This document shows positions 13,640 through 62,500 of a DNA stretch of 64,000 nucleotides, in pieces (the first letter of the stretch is position 1; each line of letters opens with the position of its first letter). The stretch lies in assembly GCA_963514095.1 (NCBI GenBank), contig OY741271.1:15652272-15716271 (forward strand), read 5' to 3'. The notes beneath the pieces are model-generated. The model worked only from the letters and a program-made list of their open reading frames with translations. It was not told where the DNA came from and searched no databases. The DNA comes from Eutrigla gurnardus. Its lineage: Eukaryota > Chordata > Actinopteri > Perciformes > Triglidae. The position numbers were made by a program, and so were the translations under genes.

Positions 13640-14305
13640 AAAGGCTTGCCTTTGTGTCATGTTGAGCACGGGACAGTGGTGAAGCGTGCTGTGAATCTGC
13701 AGCCCCCCTACGGTAGCCCGCTAGGTCCCTACCGTCTACCAGCCTCTGATGCTCCATGTGCCACTACAGTCCTCATCCTGGAGGAGCCGGACCGGACGCG
13801 CACACTGAACGCCGCCGTCAACCACACTTTTTTCACCTAAAAATGACTTTAAAAACAGCGGACACTTAAAGAAAAAAAAAAAAAGCCTCGCACCGCGGAC
13901 CCCCTTTGTTGGAAACCACGACTGCGGCGTTAGTTCGCATGCAGGCTGGCTGGCGGGAGCGAGCTGGACCGCCGGGCAGCCCTGGATGAAAAAGTGCCGC
14001 GGACAGTGAGAGAGGAGGACCGCGTCGCTCGCAATTTACCCTGAAAAACACCGAAGGCACTTATAATAGGGCGGGAAGAGTGAACGGCGGCGTTTAGGTG
14101 CAGCCTGCCTCTCGAGGAGAGAGGAGAGTTTGGAGCCGTTTTCTGCGAGAGCACAACATCAGCACTTTGAAGAGACGAACTTCAGTGTCGCCATCGACTC
14201 GGCGCTGGGAGGCTGAACGGGAGGATAAGATGCGCGGAGTAACATGGATATCCGAGAGGGGACAGATCTCAGAAAAAAACACTGCAGGGAACGGAGCCCA
14301 CTCAG
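13640..14305 (+). promoter_or_regulatory. CpG-rich putative contactin promoter and first-exon region
   Basis: CpG dinucleotides and G+C rise sharply here compared with the AT-rich flanks. A TATA-like box (TATAATA, 14062-14068) is followed directly by a GC box (GGGCGGG, 14069-14075). A start of transcription near 14095 would fit that spacing. The region ends at a consensus donor (CAG|GTGAAT at 14303-14311). The next good acceptor on the + strand that leads into a contactin start codon is at 22405, so this is the best candidate for the promoter and 5' leader of that gene. The start site and the splice are inferred; there is no transcript evidence. Confidence 0.5.
14095..14305 (+). other. cntn: Putative non-coding exon 1 (5' leader) of the contactin gene
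   Basis: This GC-rich segment ends in CTCAG followed by GTGAAT, a good splice donor. If joined to 22406 the leader contains two AUGs in different frames, at 14230 and 14244. Each opens a short upstream ORF that crosses the splice and stops before the contactin start codon (stops at 22414-22416 and 22461-22463). The left edge is a guess based on the TATA-like box at 14062. Other first exons further upstream are possible. Confidence 0.4.
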
Positions 14306-15600
14306 GTGAATAACTCATGATATTATCTATTTTCTGTGTGTGTGATCATTTTCAATATCTCCTTACAAATCGGTCCGGGTGATCATCAGGCTGCTCTACA
14401 GAAACTTCCACCTGGCATCGAATAATAGCAGTAAGAAATAGTGTAAAACATCATCTTTAAGACGTATGAATACCAGCATGCAGTCTGGGTTATGCTATTT
14501 CTTTATTTCTCCCATTCTGCACATGTTGTAATATGCCCGTGCCTGCTTGCCTGTTATTGCCTGTGAAATTGCACAAGTCAAGGCACATATACCATTCATG
14601 TTACAGCCATTGGCCAATTAGAACCAGAACAGGCTTGAGACACCATTTCCCAAATTCACTTGTGCAAGCTTACACGCAACCCAATTGAGATAATAACATT
14701 TTCTGCATCCTGTAATTGCCGTGCCCATCATTTCAAGCGTGCATCTTTTCCTGTAAGAGGGCACAAATCCACCTATTAATTGGTCCTCATTGAAAACCGC
14801 TGGTAGAAGTCATTTGTCGCCCAGCGATCAACAGGGGATTGGACTCGGTCCACTCTCATCATCTCTCCCTGTCTGTGAATGGATCCCGCTCCGAACCTGA
14901 TTGCTGTTCAGGTCGTCTAAAGTCCTTTTAGTGTGGGACTCCGTTGGAAACAACTCCTGTGAAATCAAGTGTCCATATGTTTTGAGAGGGAGCTGCCTTG
15001 CACATTACGATGCTGCTATTAAATGAATCAGTGGTGGCTCAGGATGGGGGTCCTTCTGACAATTAGCCCCCCCCCCCCATGTCACAAAACGAGTACAGTT
15101 TGTGTCCCACTCCGCTGTGTTTGCAGGGAAGAGTGCTGCGAGCACTTTCTTTTGTTTCGTGTTGACACGATGCCAGCTGGACGTACCCCGGGCAGAACCG
15201 TTTCAACCAGAAAGCTGTGGTTTGATTCCCGACACACAAGCAGTATGTTTGGAGTGCAGTTACTCTTCTTACCTTAAGCATCCGAGTGGTTAGAAGAGCG
15301 GAGCTACTACACATCTCCTTGGGGAAACGGCTGGACACGTTTATGATGATGTCACTGGCTCAGAAGGAGGGAGGAGGAACGTGAAGTTCATAGTAGCCCA
15401 CTGAGCAGAGCCCGGTCTGCATAAGAAGTAGAAAAAACAACACATTGGCTGACGGAGGGCGAAGCAGGCAGGATTCTGATTGGCAAAAGTAGGGTCTTTA
15501 AGGTAAATCTATTGTGGAACAGCAGCAACTCAAAGCTGAAACCATTCTGCCCACTATTGCCTTAACAACCCCAACAACTAATCAGGATGCGGGTCATTTT

Positions 15601-15932
15601 TAGGGGTGGGCAATACGGCCCTCAAAGAATATCATGGTATTTCAGGGTATTTAGGCGATAACGATATATTTGACGATATGACAAAATACTGAAAAATAGG
15701 TTGTTATTAATTTCAAGAACATACAATTGTAACAAAATAAGTGTTATCCTTTTATTTGTCAGGGTAAACGCAACAGTTTGCTTTGAAATATTCATTGCGC
15801 TGCATGACGCATGTGAGCGTACGTCTGCAGCATAATGGTGTGACGTTATTACGTCAACCAATCGGAATATCACAATATGATTTTTTTTATCGTGTAAAAA
15901 AATATACCGGTATAAACGATATGATACCCCTA
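15601..15932. mobile_element. Non-autonomous hAT MITE, 332 bp
   Basis: It starts TAGGGGTGGGCAATACGG and ends ACGATATGATACCCCTA. The outer bases are inverted, and both ends carry CGATAT-rich subterminal sequence. The flanks are GTCATTTT (15593-15600) and GTCCTTTT (15933-15940), a target duplication with one mismatch, so the insertion is probably older than those at 4689 and 57836. No coding capacity. Confidence 0.82.
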
Positions 15933-17719
15933 GTCCTTTTCCTTGCACCAAAGTCCTTTTCTACGTAGTTTTTTCCGTTTGTTATTGCATCTCCTCCTCT
16001 CATCTTCAGACCATAACAATCTTTTTTATGCTGGAAGAGAAATATCACCTAAATTACAGAAACTGATTCCTTCTCGTCACACAGTATCTATTTGTAACGT
16101 ACTGTTGTTGAAGTAAAAATGAAGGCACGCAGATGAAATATCACGATGTTGAGACGTGGCGTTGATGTAGGTCACAGCTTGAAGTCTCCAGGGACGGCTC
16201 AGAAATCATAACTGTAAGGTGAAAACATGTCAGAAAAAACATTTCACTTGCTATTTGAGAAGGTTTCACGTTTGGAAATTTGGAATTTAATCCTTTATAA
16301 AAATAAAGAAAAATGATTAACTTCTTGTCTTATAAATGTCAAAACAATGTACCTACTTGAGATCTTATACTATAGTTATGAATTGGGTTGTATTTTATAT
16401 CTTTTCCCATAAGGTACCAGATGTCTTTTATGTGATCAGCATTCTTCCACTATAGCTCACTTCAAGCTTTTTGTCTGTAAGAGGATCTTTCATTTCTCAC
16501 AGTAATAACCCTTTCTTGGCCATAGACTTGAATTACTTCCCCTGATAACTGCTGCGTTCCACCAAAGTGTTTCACCAAAGACTTACATCTGTGTATTTAA
16601 GGAACTATGAATTGGCATGCTCTTAAATCCTAATGGGATTCTTAATTAGCATCTTAGTAAAGGCAGGTGCACTGGAATTGTCAACCACTTTCAGTCCGAG
16701 CTTCAGTGGTAAGGCAAATACACAATATGTTTTCTGCAGGTGCCTAATTGCAGTGATTCAAATCCAGGCCACTCCAGTCACATTTAGTTTATTTCCAATC
16801 AAAGAGAAAGTTGCCGTAATCTATCATATTTTAGGGTATTTCCAATGGGTGCCTTGCTTGTGGTTTAACCAGTTAATTAAAGTGCTCAGAAACTGAATTT
16901 TCATGCATGGTTTTATGGCACTGAGTGAATTATCATAATGTGCTCATCCTGTTACAAACTCTCGGAGCATGCGTGCAAGCAGGGAGACTCTTTCTCCGTG
17001 CTCGGTTGCTTTTGTCACAGGGGAGATTGGGGATGAGCGCTTCCGTGGAGCGCCCCTGGTGTGGTCTGGAGAAATGAAGAAGCTGGCATGTGTTATGTCA
17101 TGCCTGCGGCTTGTGTGCTTAGATCAAAACACCATTAGTCTCTTTGTCTTGTGCCACTATTTGAGGTAGAATCTTGGCTGGGGAATATGTTGGCGCTTCC
17201 TTGACTCCCGTGGTGTGCCATTTGTGAGGAATAAAAAAAAAAGAAAAAAAATTGGGTTGGCATGCATAAAAGCTTAAGAAACCGTTCAGCTCATTTGTTG
17301 TGCACAACCAGGCAGATGGAAGTTAAGGTGGTTTTGCTGATTTTTTTTCGTATCCGCACAACTTTAAAAGTACCACGAGTTCAATAATTACAGCCAGCAT
17401 GAGTAGAAGTAAGCACCTATTTAAAATACATTTGAAGTAGCAAACAAACTTTAATTACATTTCATTCCAGGTTGAAGCTCAATGTGAGCCACAACAACTG
17501 ATAGTGTTACGATAAAACTTTAGACATAAGGAATAACAACTTACACAGAGACATACATTATGCATTATGAATTAAAATCATAAAGAAGTAGGAATGAAAA
17601 TTTAAATAATCCTGATCAGGACTTTTTTGAGAGCTAATTAAAATAGTAAAAACCAAGATATAGCAGACAGTATAAAACCAATAAAAAGAACAAAATGAAA
17701 AGTAATAATTAAGACCGTC

Positions 17720-17900
17720 AATCAGACTACCAAAAGGTGCAGCCAAATAGGAGTGTGTTCAGTTTCATTTTAAAGTACGATGGCGTCGGGGCATGAGTGG
17801 GAAGGATGTTCCAGATGACCCGAGGAGTCATCTCTGTCAGACAGATATCGGGGATGCCAGACCACCAAAGGCCCTAAAAACAAGCATTTTAAGATTGTAC
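17720..17900. repeat. Possible old dispersed repeat
   Basis: The segment around GGAAGGATGTTCCAGATGA reads like the conserved part of a dispersed teleost repeat (a block on 'marked by a failed/merged group'). I cannot name the family or set its ends. Confidence 0.25.
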
Positions 17901-18387
17901 AGGAGGCTGTTGTGGGTTCAACATATTTGATGCCTAGCAAGCAGCATGTTAGTTTGCTGATGAGACCATCTTAGTTGATGAATTTGGTTCAATGATTGAA
18001 TATTCAGTGTAAAAATAATGACTAATTATCTGATTAGGACTTGACATGGTTATCCCCGCCGCTCCTCCACACAGCCGCTTGGTAAATCTTTGATTCACGT
18101 GTGCGGTGGATCAAAGTGTGCGGGATCGGGAAGAAATTTCACGTTCCCCACTATTACGAGTCTCATCTCGAGCGGCGCCAGAAAACGAATTTGAAATGAC
18201 TGGAGGCACTCGGGAGCCGTGAGATGAGCCTCGCACGCAGGAAAACACTGATCGAGCTGGTGTCTGCAGATCAAGTGAAGTCACAGCTCAGGTGATTAAA
18301 GATGCAGCATTGTATGCCATTTTTCCTGGTCTTGTCTCTTTCCTGCAGCGTGTGAGAGTCTGGTCTCATTCATGATTCAGAGCTCTG

Positions 18388-18390
<3 letters not shown>

Positions 18391-18424
<34 letters not shown>
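18391..18424. repeat. (TG)n microsatellite
   Basis: About 17 TG units. Confidence 0.95.
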
Positions 18425-18426
<2 letters not shown>

Positions 18427-18891
18427 CATGCATTTTAGTGCTATAGTTTTATCTTCATCTGGACTCCTCGACCAAAGGGACCTTTAGTACCCCTCTATTA
18501 ATACATTTTTGAGCCCTGAAAAATTGATGGCAGTGGAGATATTGGGTGTAGTGGAGAGGGTTGAATCACCTGACATCACTGTCAGCTTCTGTGGCTGACT
18601 GAACTGCAATCTGTGGTATATCAACTCCAGCTGGTGCTGTCGGCGAAGGAGAGGAAAGGAGGTGTCACATTGACAACGCTGAAATTTGGAGGAGTGCTTT
18701 GTCTCCACAAGTCTGAGGCTTCCCTCAAAGAAGATGTATTTCCTCAAAAGTCAAAGAGGGAAGTATAGTATGAAGTTTTATATCCAAGCGTTCTGCTGTT
18801 CCGAGTTGAGTTGAGGTTGATGCTGCCCTCACATACAGTGCATGCAACAAGGAACTGAGCCAATCAATAAATGGTTGAGTGTAAATATTAA

Positions 18892-18985
18892 TGGCGAGAA
18901 ATCACAACGGACATCCCAATTTCCCGAAGTATGAACCTAAAGGTCATATCGCTTGTTTTGTCCGACCAACAGTGCTAATTATATA
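18892..18985 (+). repeat. Fragment of the fish MITE family, copy C
   Basis: The blocks CATCCCAATTTCCCGAAG and TCGCTTGTTTTGTCCGACC align in order with the central part of copy A (10567-10850). No termini are preserved. Confidence 0.5.
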
Positions 18986-21900
18986 ACATTTACAATTTAA
19001 TAGCATACATTAAAAAGCATGAATGAGTGAATGGTCGGCATGTTGACTGCATTATGAATACATTTAACGATTCATTTAGCTTAATGTTTAATCAAAAACA
19101 TGGTTGATTAATCTACAAAGGCAGCTTTGCTGTAGTATTGATGTCTTCATATAAGACTGGAGATCATGTGGGATGTTGGTTGTTATGATAATGTGACATT
19201 TGAGCATTTTACACAGTAATTGTTGAGGGAAATTTCCTCCACAGATCACAAAGTCAGAGACGCCATTACTGAGCTGCACCTGACATTTTGCAGATCTCCG
19301 CTCATCACCACGGCTTGCTTCTAAATAGAACGTTTTGATCTCGACATCAATCACCGGCGGTCTGGCCTGTTTTCAGTAAACCAATGTCAAAGCTTTTGAA
19401 TTTGGCAGGCGCCATTAAATTTTTTTTTTCCTCTCCCAGAAACTGGCTGTTTGTGGAAGTACTTGAGCTGAAATGTCAGTTTCGTCGGGAGGAATATGTA
19501 AGGCACTTGACATGGATATTGCCCATCAGCAGATGTCAGATCATGGCGCTGGAAGAAAGGCAGTTTGTAAATGTGTCATTTATCGTGTTGAGCTTTAGGT
19601 GATTCTTCAGTTACGTCATCTGCGAAAGGTGAGGCTCAATCTCTCGTTCCATTTCAATGCGGATAAGTTTGTGCAAATCGGGACAGGAAATGCTCAGGCC
19701 GGGACGTTCCAGCCTTGATCATATTGCGTTTTCCAGCCACTGGCTTAATCCCGAGACATGAAAGAGGGTGGAACTTGAAAGGCAAAGTTTGAACGCCATA
19801 CCCTATCATTAACTTTCATCTCATACAGCAAACAAATGAGAGAATCAATTTGGGATGAAAGTGAGTCATTGGTCTTGTCACTACCACTTAAGGTCACAAG
19901 AGTAATTCATCTGTTCTGAAGAGGAAGTCAAATACTTCCACGGACACTCCCGGACTCCCCTCGCCATCATCTCAGTGTAGCGTTTCTTTGGATCAAAAGG
20001 CTGTCTTTTATCCCCCCGCTAAGTCGTTGTTGATGTCTCGTGTCTCAGGGTTTGCTGAGTAATAGAGATCAAGAGATTGCTGTTAGAGGCCAACAGATAC
20101 CTGCTTTTATGAATGGGACGTCTCAGTGATTCCCACGTCAGGGTCGTGTTCGCTTGTGGTGCCTTCAAGGCAGGATGAATTAATTGGAGATGACCTGAGC
20201 GTCAAACATTAACATGAATGGCAAAAATAATTACCATTATGAAGAAAGAAAATGGAAGGCGCTGCAGTGGGACAAGAAGAGTTTGTGTTGGTGATGTGAA
20301 AGTAAATTTCTGTTATCCATGATTTAATAATGGATTTTTTAAGTTGCAAACAGAGGACTGCCAACACCATGGACGTCCATTAAAATGAAGCTAGACAGTC
20401 AGCCGCATCCTTCGGAGGCTCCATTTGCAAAACGTCCGTCTCATTTTAAAGACGCCTTCAAATGCAGCAAAGAAACATGGCTGCCTTTCCCCGGATTTGG
20501 AGGATCCAGCTGATGGATCCTTCACAACCAAAACCTGTCCTAGAAACCTAGATTCATTGAGCACCGGTGCTGTTGGATTTTAATCAACACGACGTCAATG
20601 AGCAGATCATCAGGGGGAGATGCGGCATAATACGCTCTCTCATCCGGAAATCTATCATGGGCGGCGGTGCTGGCGGCTGATGATAGCCAATAAAAAGAAT
20701 AAAATATGATCTATGATTCCATTTTAATCATATAATGTTACTTTTTCTTTCCTTTCTTGCCAACCCCAGCTGGTTGCTACAATGGCAGCAACAAAAGGTG
20801 GCTGCGGGAACAGCTGATGATGCAAACAGGAAATTTCCTGGAGACCAGACCATCTCGGTTTGGAGGCCGCTCGGTTTGCTGAGTCTACATAGACCGTGTA
20901 GGCCAAAGGAAGCAGCCGCTTAATTGCGACACAATTGGTGTTTTTTTAATGACACAAAATATTACTCAAATGGAACATTTGAAAACATGACTAGTAAAAC
21001 TGAAAACTAGTATCTTAATCGCATTTCAATCTGCAGCATTTACATTACATCTAAATAAAATGGCATGTTGACATATAAAGTTTTGTTGAATTTCTAGGCT
21101 CATCATTTTTTTTGTCTTTTAAAGACATTGTGCAGATTAATTTATTCAGTGCATCTCTCAATTATTCCCTCAAAAGGAGGAGCACTCCAAAAATATCCAG
21201 GAGCACGATGAGGGATTTGAAGTTTCGCTGTTTTATTATTAAAAGCCAACATTTACTCATGACATTTGCATCCTAATAGCTGCAAGATAAGTTGGTAACG
21301 AAGATGACACTCAACCCACCCTCCGTAATGAGATTTATATGGGGGAAAGTGTTGACTTTTAAATGGTTTCGTACATGCAGAGGGAAGAGAAGTGTAGGCG
21401 AACGTGTCAGGGACGCCGGTTGATATATTCACATAAGCATCAGTATGCTCTGTCAAGCCTTTCAGGGGTGCAAAGATAAGAGGCGTGAAGATAACTGGGA
21501 AACTATGAAAGTGTAATCTTTCAGTTGTCTCTCCTCTTTTGGCACTCGCCTTGTGATAGACTATACTGTATGTTGTTATCAGTTTTTTCTTCATTAATTT
21601 CCAGCATGCTGATGGTGTGTAGTCGGAGGAAACCGTGCCATCAGTCAGTTAAATGTACCAGAGTCAGTTTGAGCAAAGACAATGGCTAATTTCCTCTCTT
21701 CATCCTCTCTCACTCCATAACACAGCCTATCATAAGGCCATTTTTCTGCCTGCTTTATCAGGAAGGATCGTAGCTATTACCATGTTGGGGTATTTAGACT
21801 AACACATATATTGCTGTTTAGCAGTGACAGGAGGAATGCATCTCATTATCATTTCACAACTTTTTTTGGGGGGGGACTTCAATTGAGTCTAAGGGATAAA

Positions 21901-22405
21901 TTACGCTTTAGTCCTTGAGAAAATCAATTGTGTGAGTCTCCCGGGGGAGTGAAAATGGGTTTGCCCCGCGTACAGTCATCTCTTCATGTCAGAAATACAT
22001 AATCCCTCCAGCTCAGATGAATTTGAGGAGCCAGGACAGTGCTTTATTACATGCTAGGGAAGTGTCTGACAACCAGCTTGCTTTTTTTTTTTGTCTCAGC
22101 AGGTTTGAGAACAAGCAATCCCTTTATGTTTCTATTGCAGACATGATCCCTATTATGCAATGTTAAGCACACTTAAGCAAACGCTTTAAGTGCTTTGCTC
22201 GGGCAAATCTCTTTTTGTTTGTGCGTGTGTTTGCAGAAGACGGAGTGGTTTCTTGATTATTCTCACACATATAGATTATACTCAGGCTATCACGGTGTCT
22301 GAAACTCAAAAACAAGCTGTATTTGTCAACTATCACCTTGACCTGAAATGTTAAATCTTCTGTGCTTTCATTTTACGGTTCCCTTCTGTTCTTTTCATTT
22401 GACAG

Positions 22406-22494
22406 AAGAACGGTGAAAGTGCTGCAAAGGACAAAGAAAGGAATCGACACACCTGTGATTTGATGTGAGCCGGTATTGACCTGAGACTATTAAA
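22406..22494 (+). other. cntn: 5' untranslated part of the start-codon exon
   Basis: It follows a consensus acceptor (TTTTCATTTGACAG, ending 22405). An in-frame TGA lies 18 bases before the contactin ATG, which supports the chosen start. The segment also contains ATGTGA at 22463-22468, an AUG followed at once by a stop, 32 bases before the main AUG. Confidence 0.65.
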
Positions 22495-59546
<37,052 letters not shown>

Positions 59547-62500
59547 GTGAGTAGGAGGATGGTTTCGCTGACTTTGATGTAAAACTTCTTTTATTTCACA
59601 CCTCTTGTCCTGGGAACAAATAATATTTTACGCCTTCAACCTCTCAGTCTTCTTCCCAACATATCATGTACATTTATAGACTTTTACTAAATCTTCTCCG
59701 CATTGATTCATAGCCTCGAAGGTTCGCTGCAACTGAGCTTAATTGAAAATCTCGCAGAGTAAAAGTGTAGCTTCGGTGTGAGTCCAACAAAAAGTTTAAT
59801 TTGTTGTCATGCAGTCTGTAGCTTTTATTAGAACCCATATATAACGGCATCATATAGTGGAATGTGGTAATAAATTAACCTATTACCAGTAGTTCATTTC
59901 TGACAAGCTCTTTATTGTGCCAGCGGCAAACACTGGGCTGTAGCGTACAGATTTATACCACCTTTCAGGGAGAGGGGATTTTTTCCCTCACCAACACTGG
60001 ACTTATGGCCAATATTCTGAGAACGCTTTTAATGGCCCTTAATGAAGGATTTTTATGGTTTCTCTCTCCATTATTTTGCAGTTTATGCATTGATGATGTC
60101 TGCCCACAAGGCCCGGTAGGGATGTGCTTGACTGAAATAATCAAATCCAGATTTTTCTTTCCTGTGAAGGAGGGTGCCTTTGATATGATAATACTGTACA
60201 GGGTTTTTTTTTTTTTTTTTACAGCACCTGTGGGTAAGATGAAATGCTCACACTACATGTAGGCAGGCTGAGAATTAAACACGGTTTACTTGAAAGAGGA
60301 GTGCCTGTTCGTAGAGTGGTATTGCATCACAGCACCAGATCTTGATAACATAAAAGGCCTAAAACAATGGGAAATGGCATAATCATGTTAAGGTCATTTC
60401 CTAAACAAGGTCATACATTTTTCAACAACCTGTAGATACCACTGTTTTGGTCCACGTTGCATGGCCTTTTGCACATTTCCTCTGCTGTAGTGGAAGTCAT
60501 GTTTCTCCTTGTGAGATTTAGGTCCCGTCTCATCTCAAAGCCTTGCAGACTGGCCGGCCGCCAGGTGATAAAAATCTGTAATCTCATTTTAAACTCCCAT
60601 AGACAGGAGCTTGTGGGACATCCATCAACTCTAGAGAAGAGTACGATAATCAATACGGGGATGTGGTGTTTGCGACACCCGACCAATGCGGGCACGGGAA
60701 CAATAAGGGGTGGCCGCTCTTTCGAATATCCCACTTAATTGTCCTTCTGTAGTCCCAGGGGATTTATACAACTAGATCACGGTTAAGCAGATGACTGCAT
60801 TTGAACGGGCCCGGACATGATCAGATTGACTTTGTGTAGAAGCTGCTTGCATCATGCCTTCCCTTCCATTGTGTTATCTCTGACAGCCTCATTTGTAATA
60901 TTGTTAACTGGGTGTCACATACAATAGTATTTGTTTCTGTATAGTGATGCATTTACAATTCAGTACTGCTTGCTCGTTTCCAAATGTATTATGTTTTTTT
61001 TATAATAAATATTATCTCACTTCTCATATGGGGCTGCCAAACAAATCTTTCTCTCTGTAGGCTTATTATTGTTATTATTATTATTCAAATACTCAACGTG
61101 TATTGGAGTGGAATTTGTGTTCCCATCCACCACCTCCTTCTATGTCAGAGACATGGAAGCGGTCCTTTGAATGGTCTCATAGGTAGGACGTAGGATGGAT
61201 ACAGCACCTGACAGGCAGGGTCCATATTCAATTACTAATGTATTCAGCACTCTGTAATGAGTTCAGGGATGGAGAGGAATCTGTTTTGACAAAGGTGCGA
61301 AACTGTGAGTACTCGAAGAAATCTGACTGATACTGAAATCTGTCCTTAGTTGTTGAAATGAAATAAAGACACCACCTTATAAAAGGTCCTTATACCCAGA
61401 TTCTAGACCATAATTGAAACAGAGTCAGCAGGGGAGGGGGAGGGGGGGATTTGACAGGATAGGGGCCATGGGAATGGCTTATTTACTGTTAAAGTGGATT
61501 CTGAAGTGCAAACGTATCCTGAGTGAGTCACAGACAGATCTGAGACCCTGAATGTCAATTTGCAGAGATTGGCTGCCCAGTTATAGTTGGCAAAGTCAAT
61601 CCTCTCTCCTCTTTTTTGCCTTTCCAGACAACAGAGCCATTAAAATATGCCTGTTCAGAACAAGCTCAATGCTTGACATGTGGTATTGCATTATAAATTA
61701 CAGCATGGATTTCATTAGTAGAGATACGTTGCAGATGGTAATGTTTCATGTTAGTATGATCAACTTTGAGTTGCGATAGCAGAGTGACACTGTCCCCCCT
61801 TTGTGCTTGTTGACTCAAAGAAAGTGGAACATTTTTAGCACGTCCCCCATCCCAAAATGTTAGTCCAGCATCCATGTAATGTTAGTATATCCAGCATCCA
61901 GCAAAGGTGAGCTGGAGTCAAAGAAAAACAATGACAATAACAACTGACCCACTGTATCGATAAAATTGTATTCAACCATTTTTCTGAATCTGTCTGAGAA
62001 CAAGAGAGCGTTTTTTGTTAGCTCAATTTTGTAACGTAAAACCCCACAAAAATCTGAAATTTGAGAGCAACCAGAAGAGATCATCTGCATAAAACAAAGG
62101 CTTTGGTTCCTGTCCCCTCATATGGATTCCAACTAAACTGATACTCTTAGTATAATTGCAACGGGTTCTATGGGGACATCGAAGAGCACTGGGGTCAGAG
62201 GGAACCCACTTATCTTCATATGGATGTCTTGGGTGTAGTGTTTAAAATTTGTATCTGTGAACAGAACGTAGGGCCAGAAGCAAACCTCTCAAATACTGCA
62301 CAGATAGGAATATTTGATACTGTCGAATGCCTTGTGGGCATCTAGAGATTTTAAAATCTCTGGGCAAATATAATCATTTGGCAACGTTTCGCAAAATCAG
62401 TGATCTTTTAAGAGGCTGGCCACAAACTCAGTTATGTTTTTACCATGTCGTCCTCCTTCTTTCACTCCCATAATATGTATTTTTGAGCGACGTGACCTCC

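Larger units (their letters stand above)
1..13640. other. Upstream intergenic region, no supportable gene
   Basis: I see no open frame with recognisable protein similarity, no splice-consistent exon set and no RNA gene here. All open frames are short, and several are only readings of CA/GT repeats. The DNA is AT-rich with simple repeats (794-823, 5445-5470, 5556-5608, 8421-8444, 11866-11885, 13399-13439), a hAT-type MITE at 4689-5158, a LINE reverse-transcriptase relic near 10228 and a degenerate MITE near 10567. It lies 5' of the contactin promoter and could hold distal regulatory elements, but none can be called from one sequence. Confidence 0.6.
14306..22405 (+). other. Inferred intron 1 of the contactin gene
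   Basis: An 8.1-kb stretch bounded by GTGAAT and a pyrimidine-rich TTCATTTGACAG acceptor. It holds a hAT MITE (15601-15932), a TG microsatellite (18391-18424), a MITE fragment (18892-18985) and possibly an old dispersed repeat near 17720-17900. I see no supportable gene. Open frames up to about 110 codons occur but look random. Confidence 0.45.

Noticed and set aside
15021..15300. Possible tRNA-derived SINE (GGTTTGATTCCCG resembles a B box)
   Set aside because: No convincing A box at the right distance and no tail or flanking duplication.
60220..60245. Poly-T tract plus CAG followed by CACCTGTGGGTAAG, a possible micro-exon
   Set aside because: It would be only a few bases long and does not encode the expected start of the Ig4 linker.
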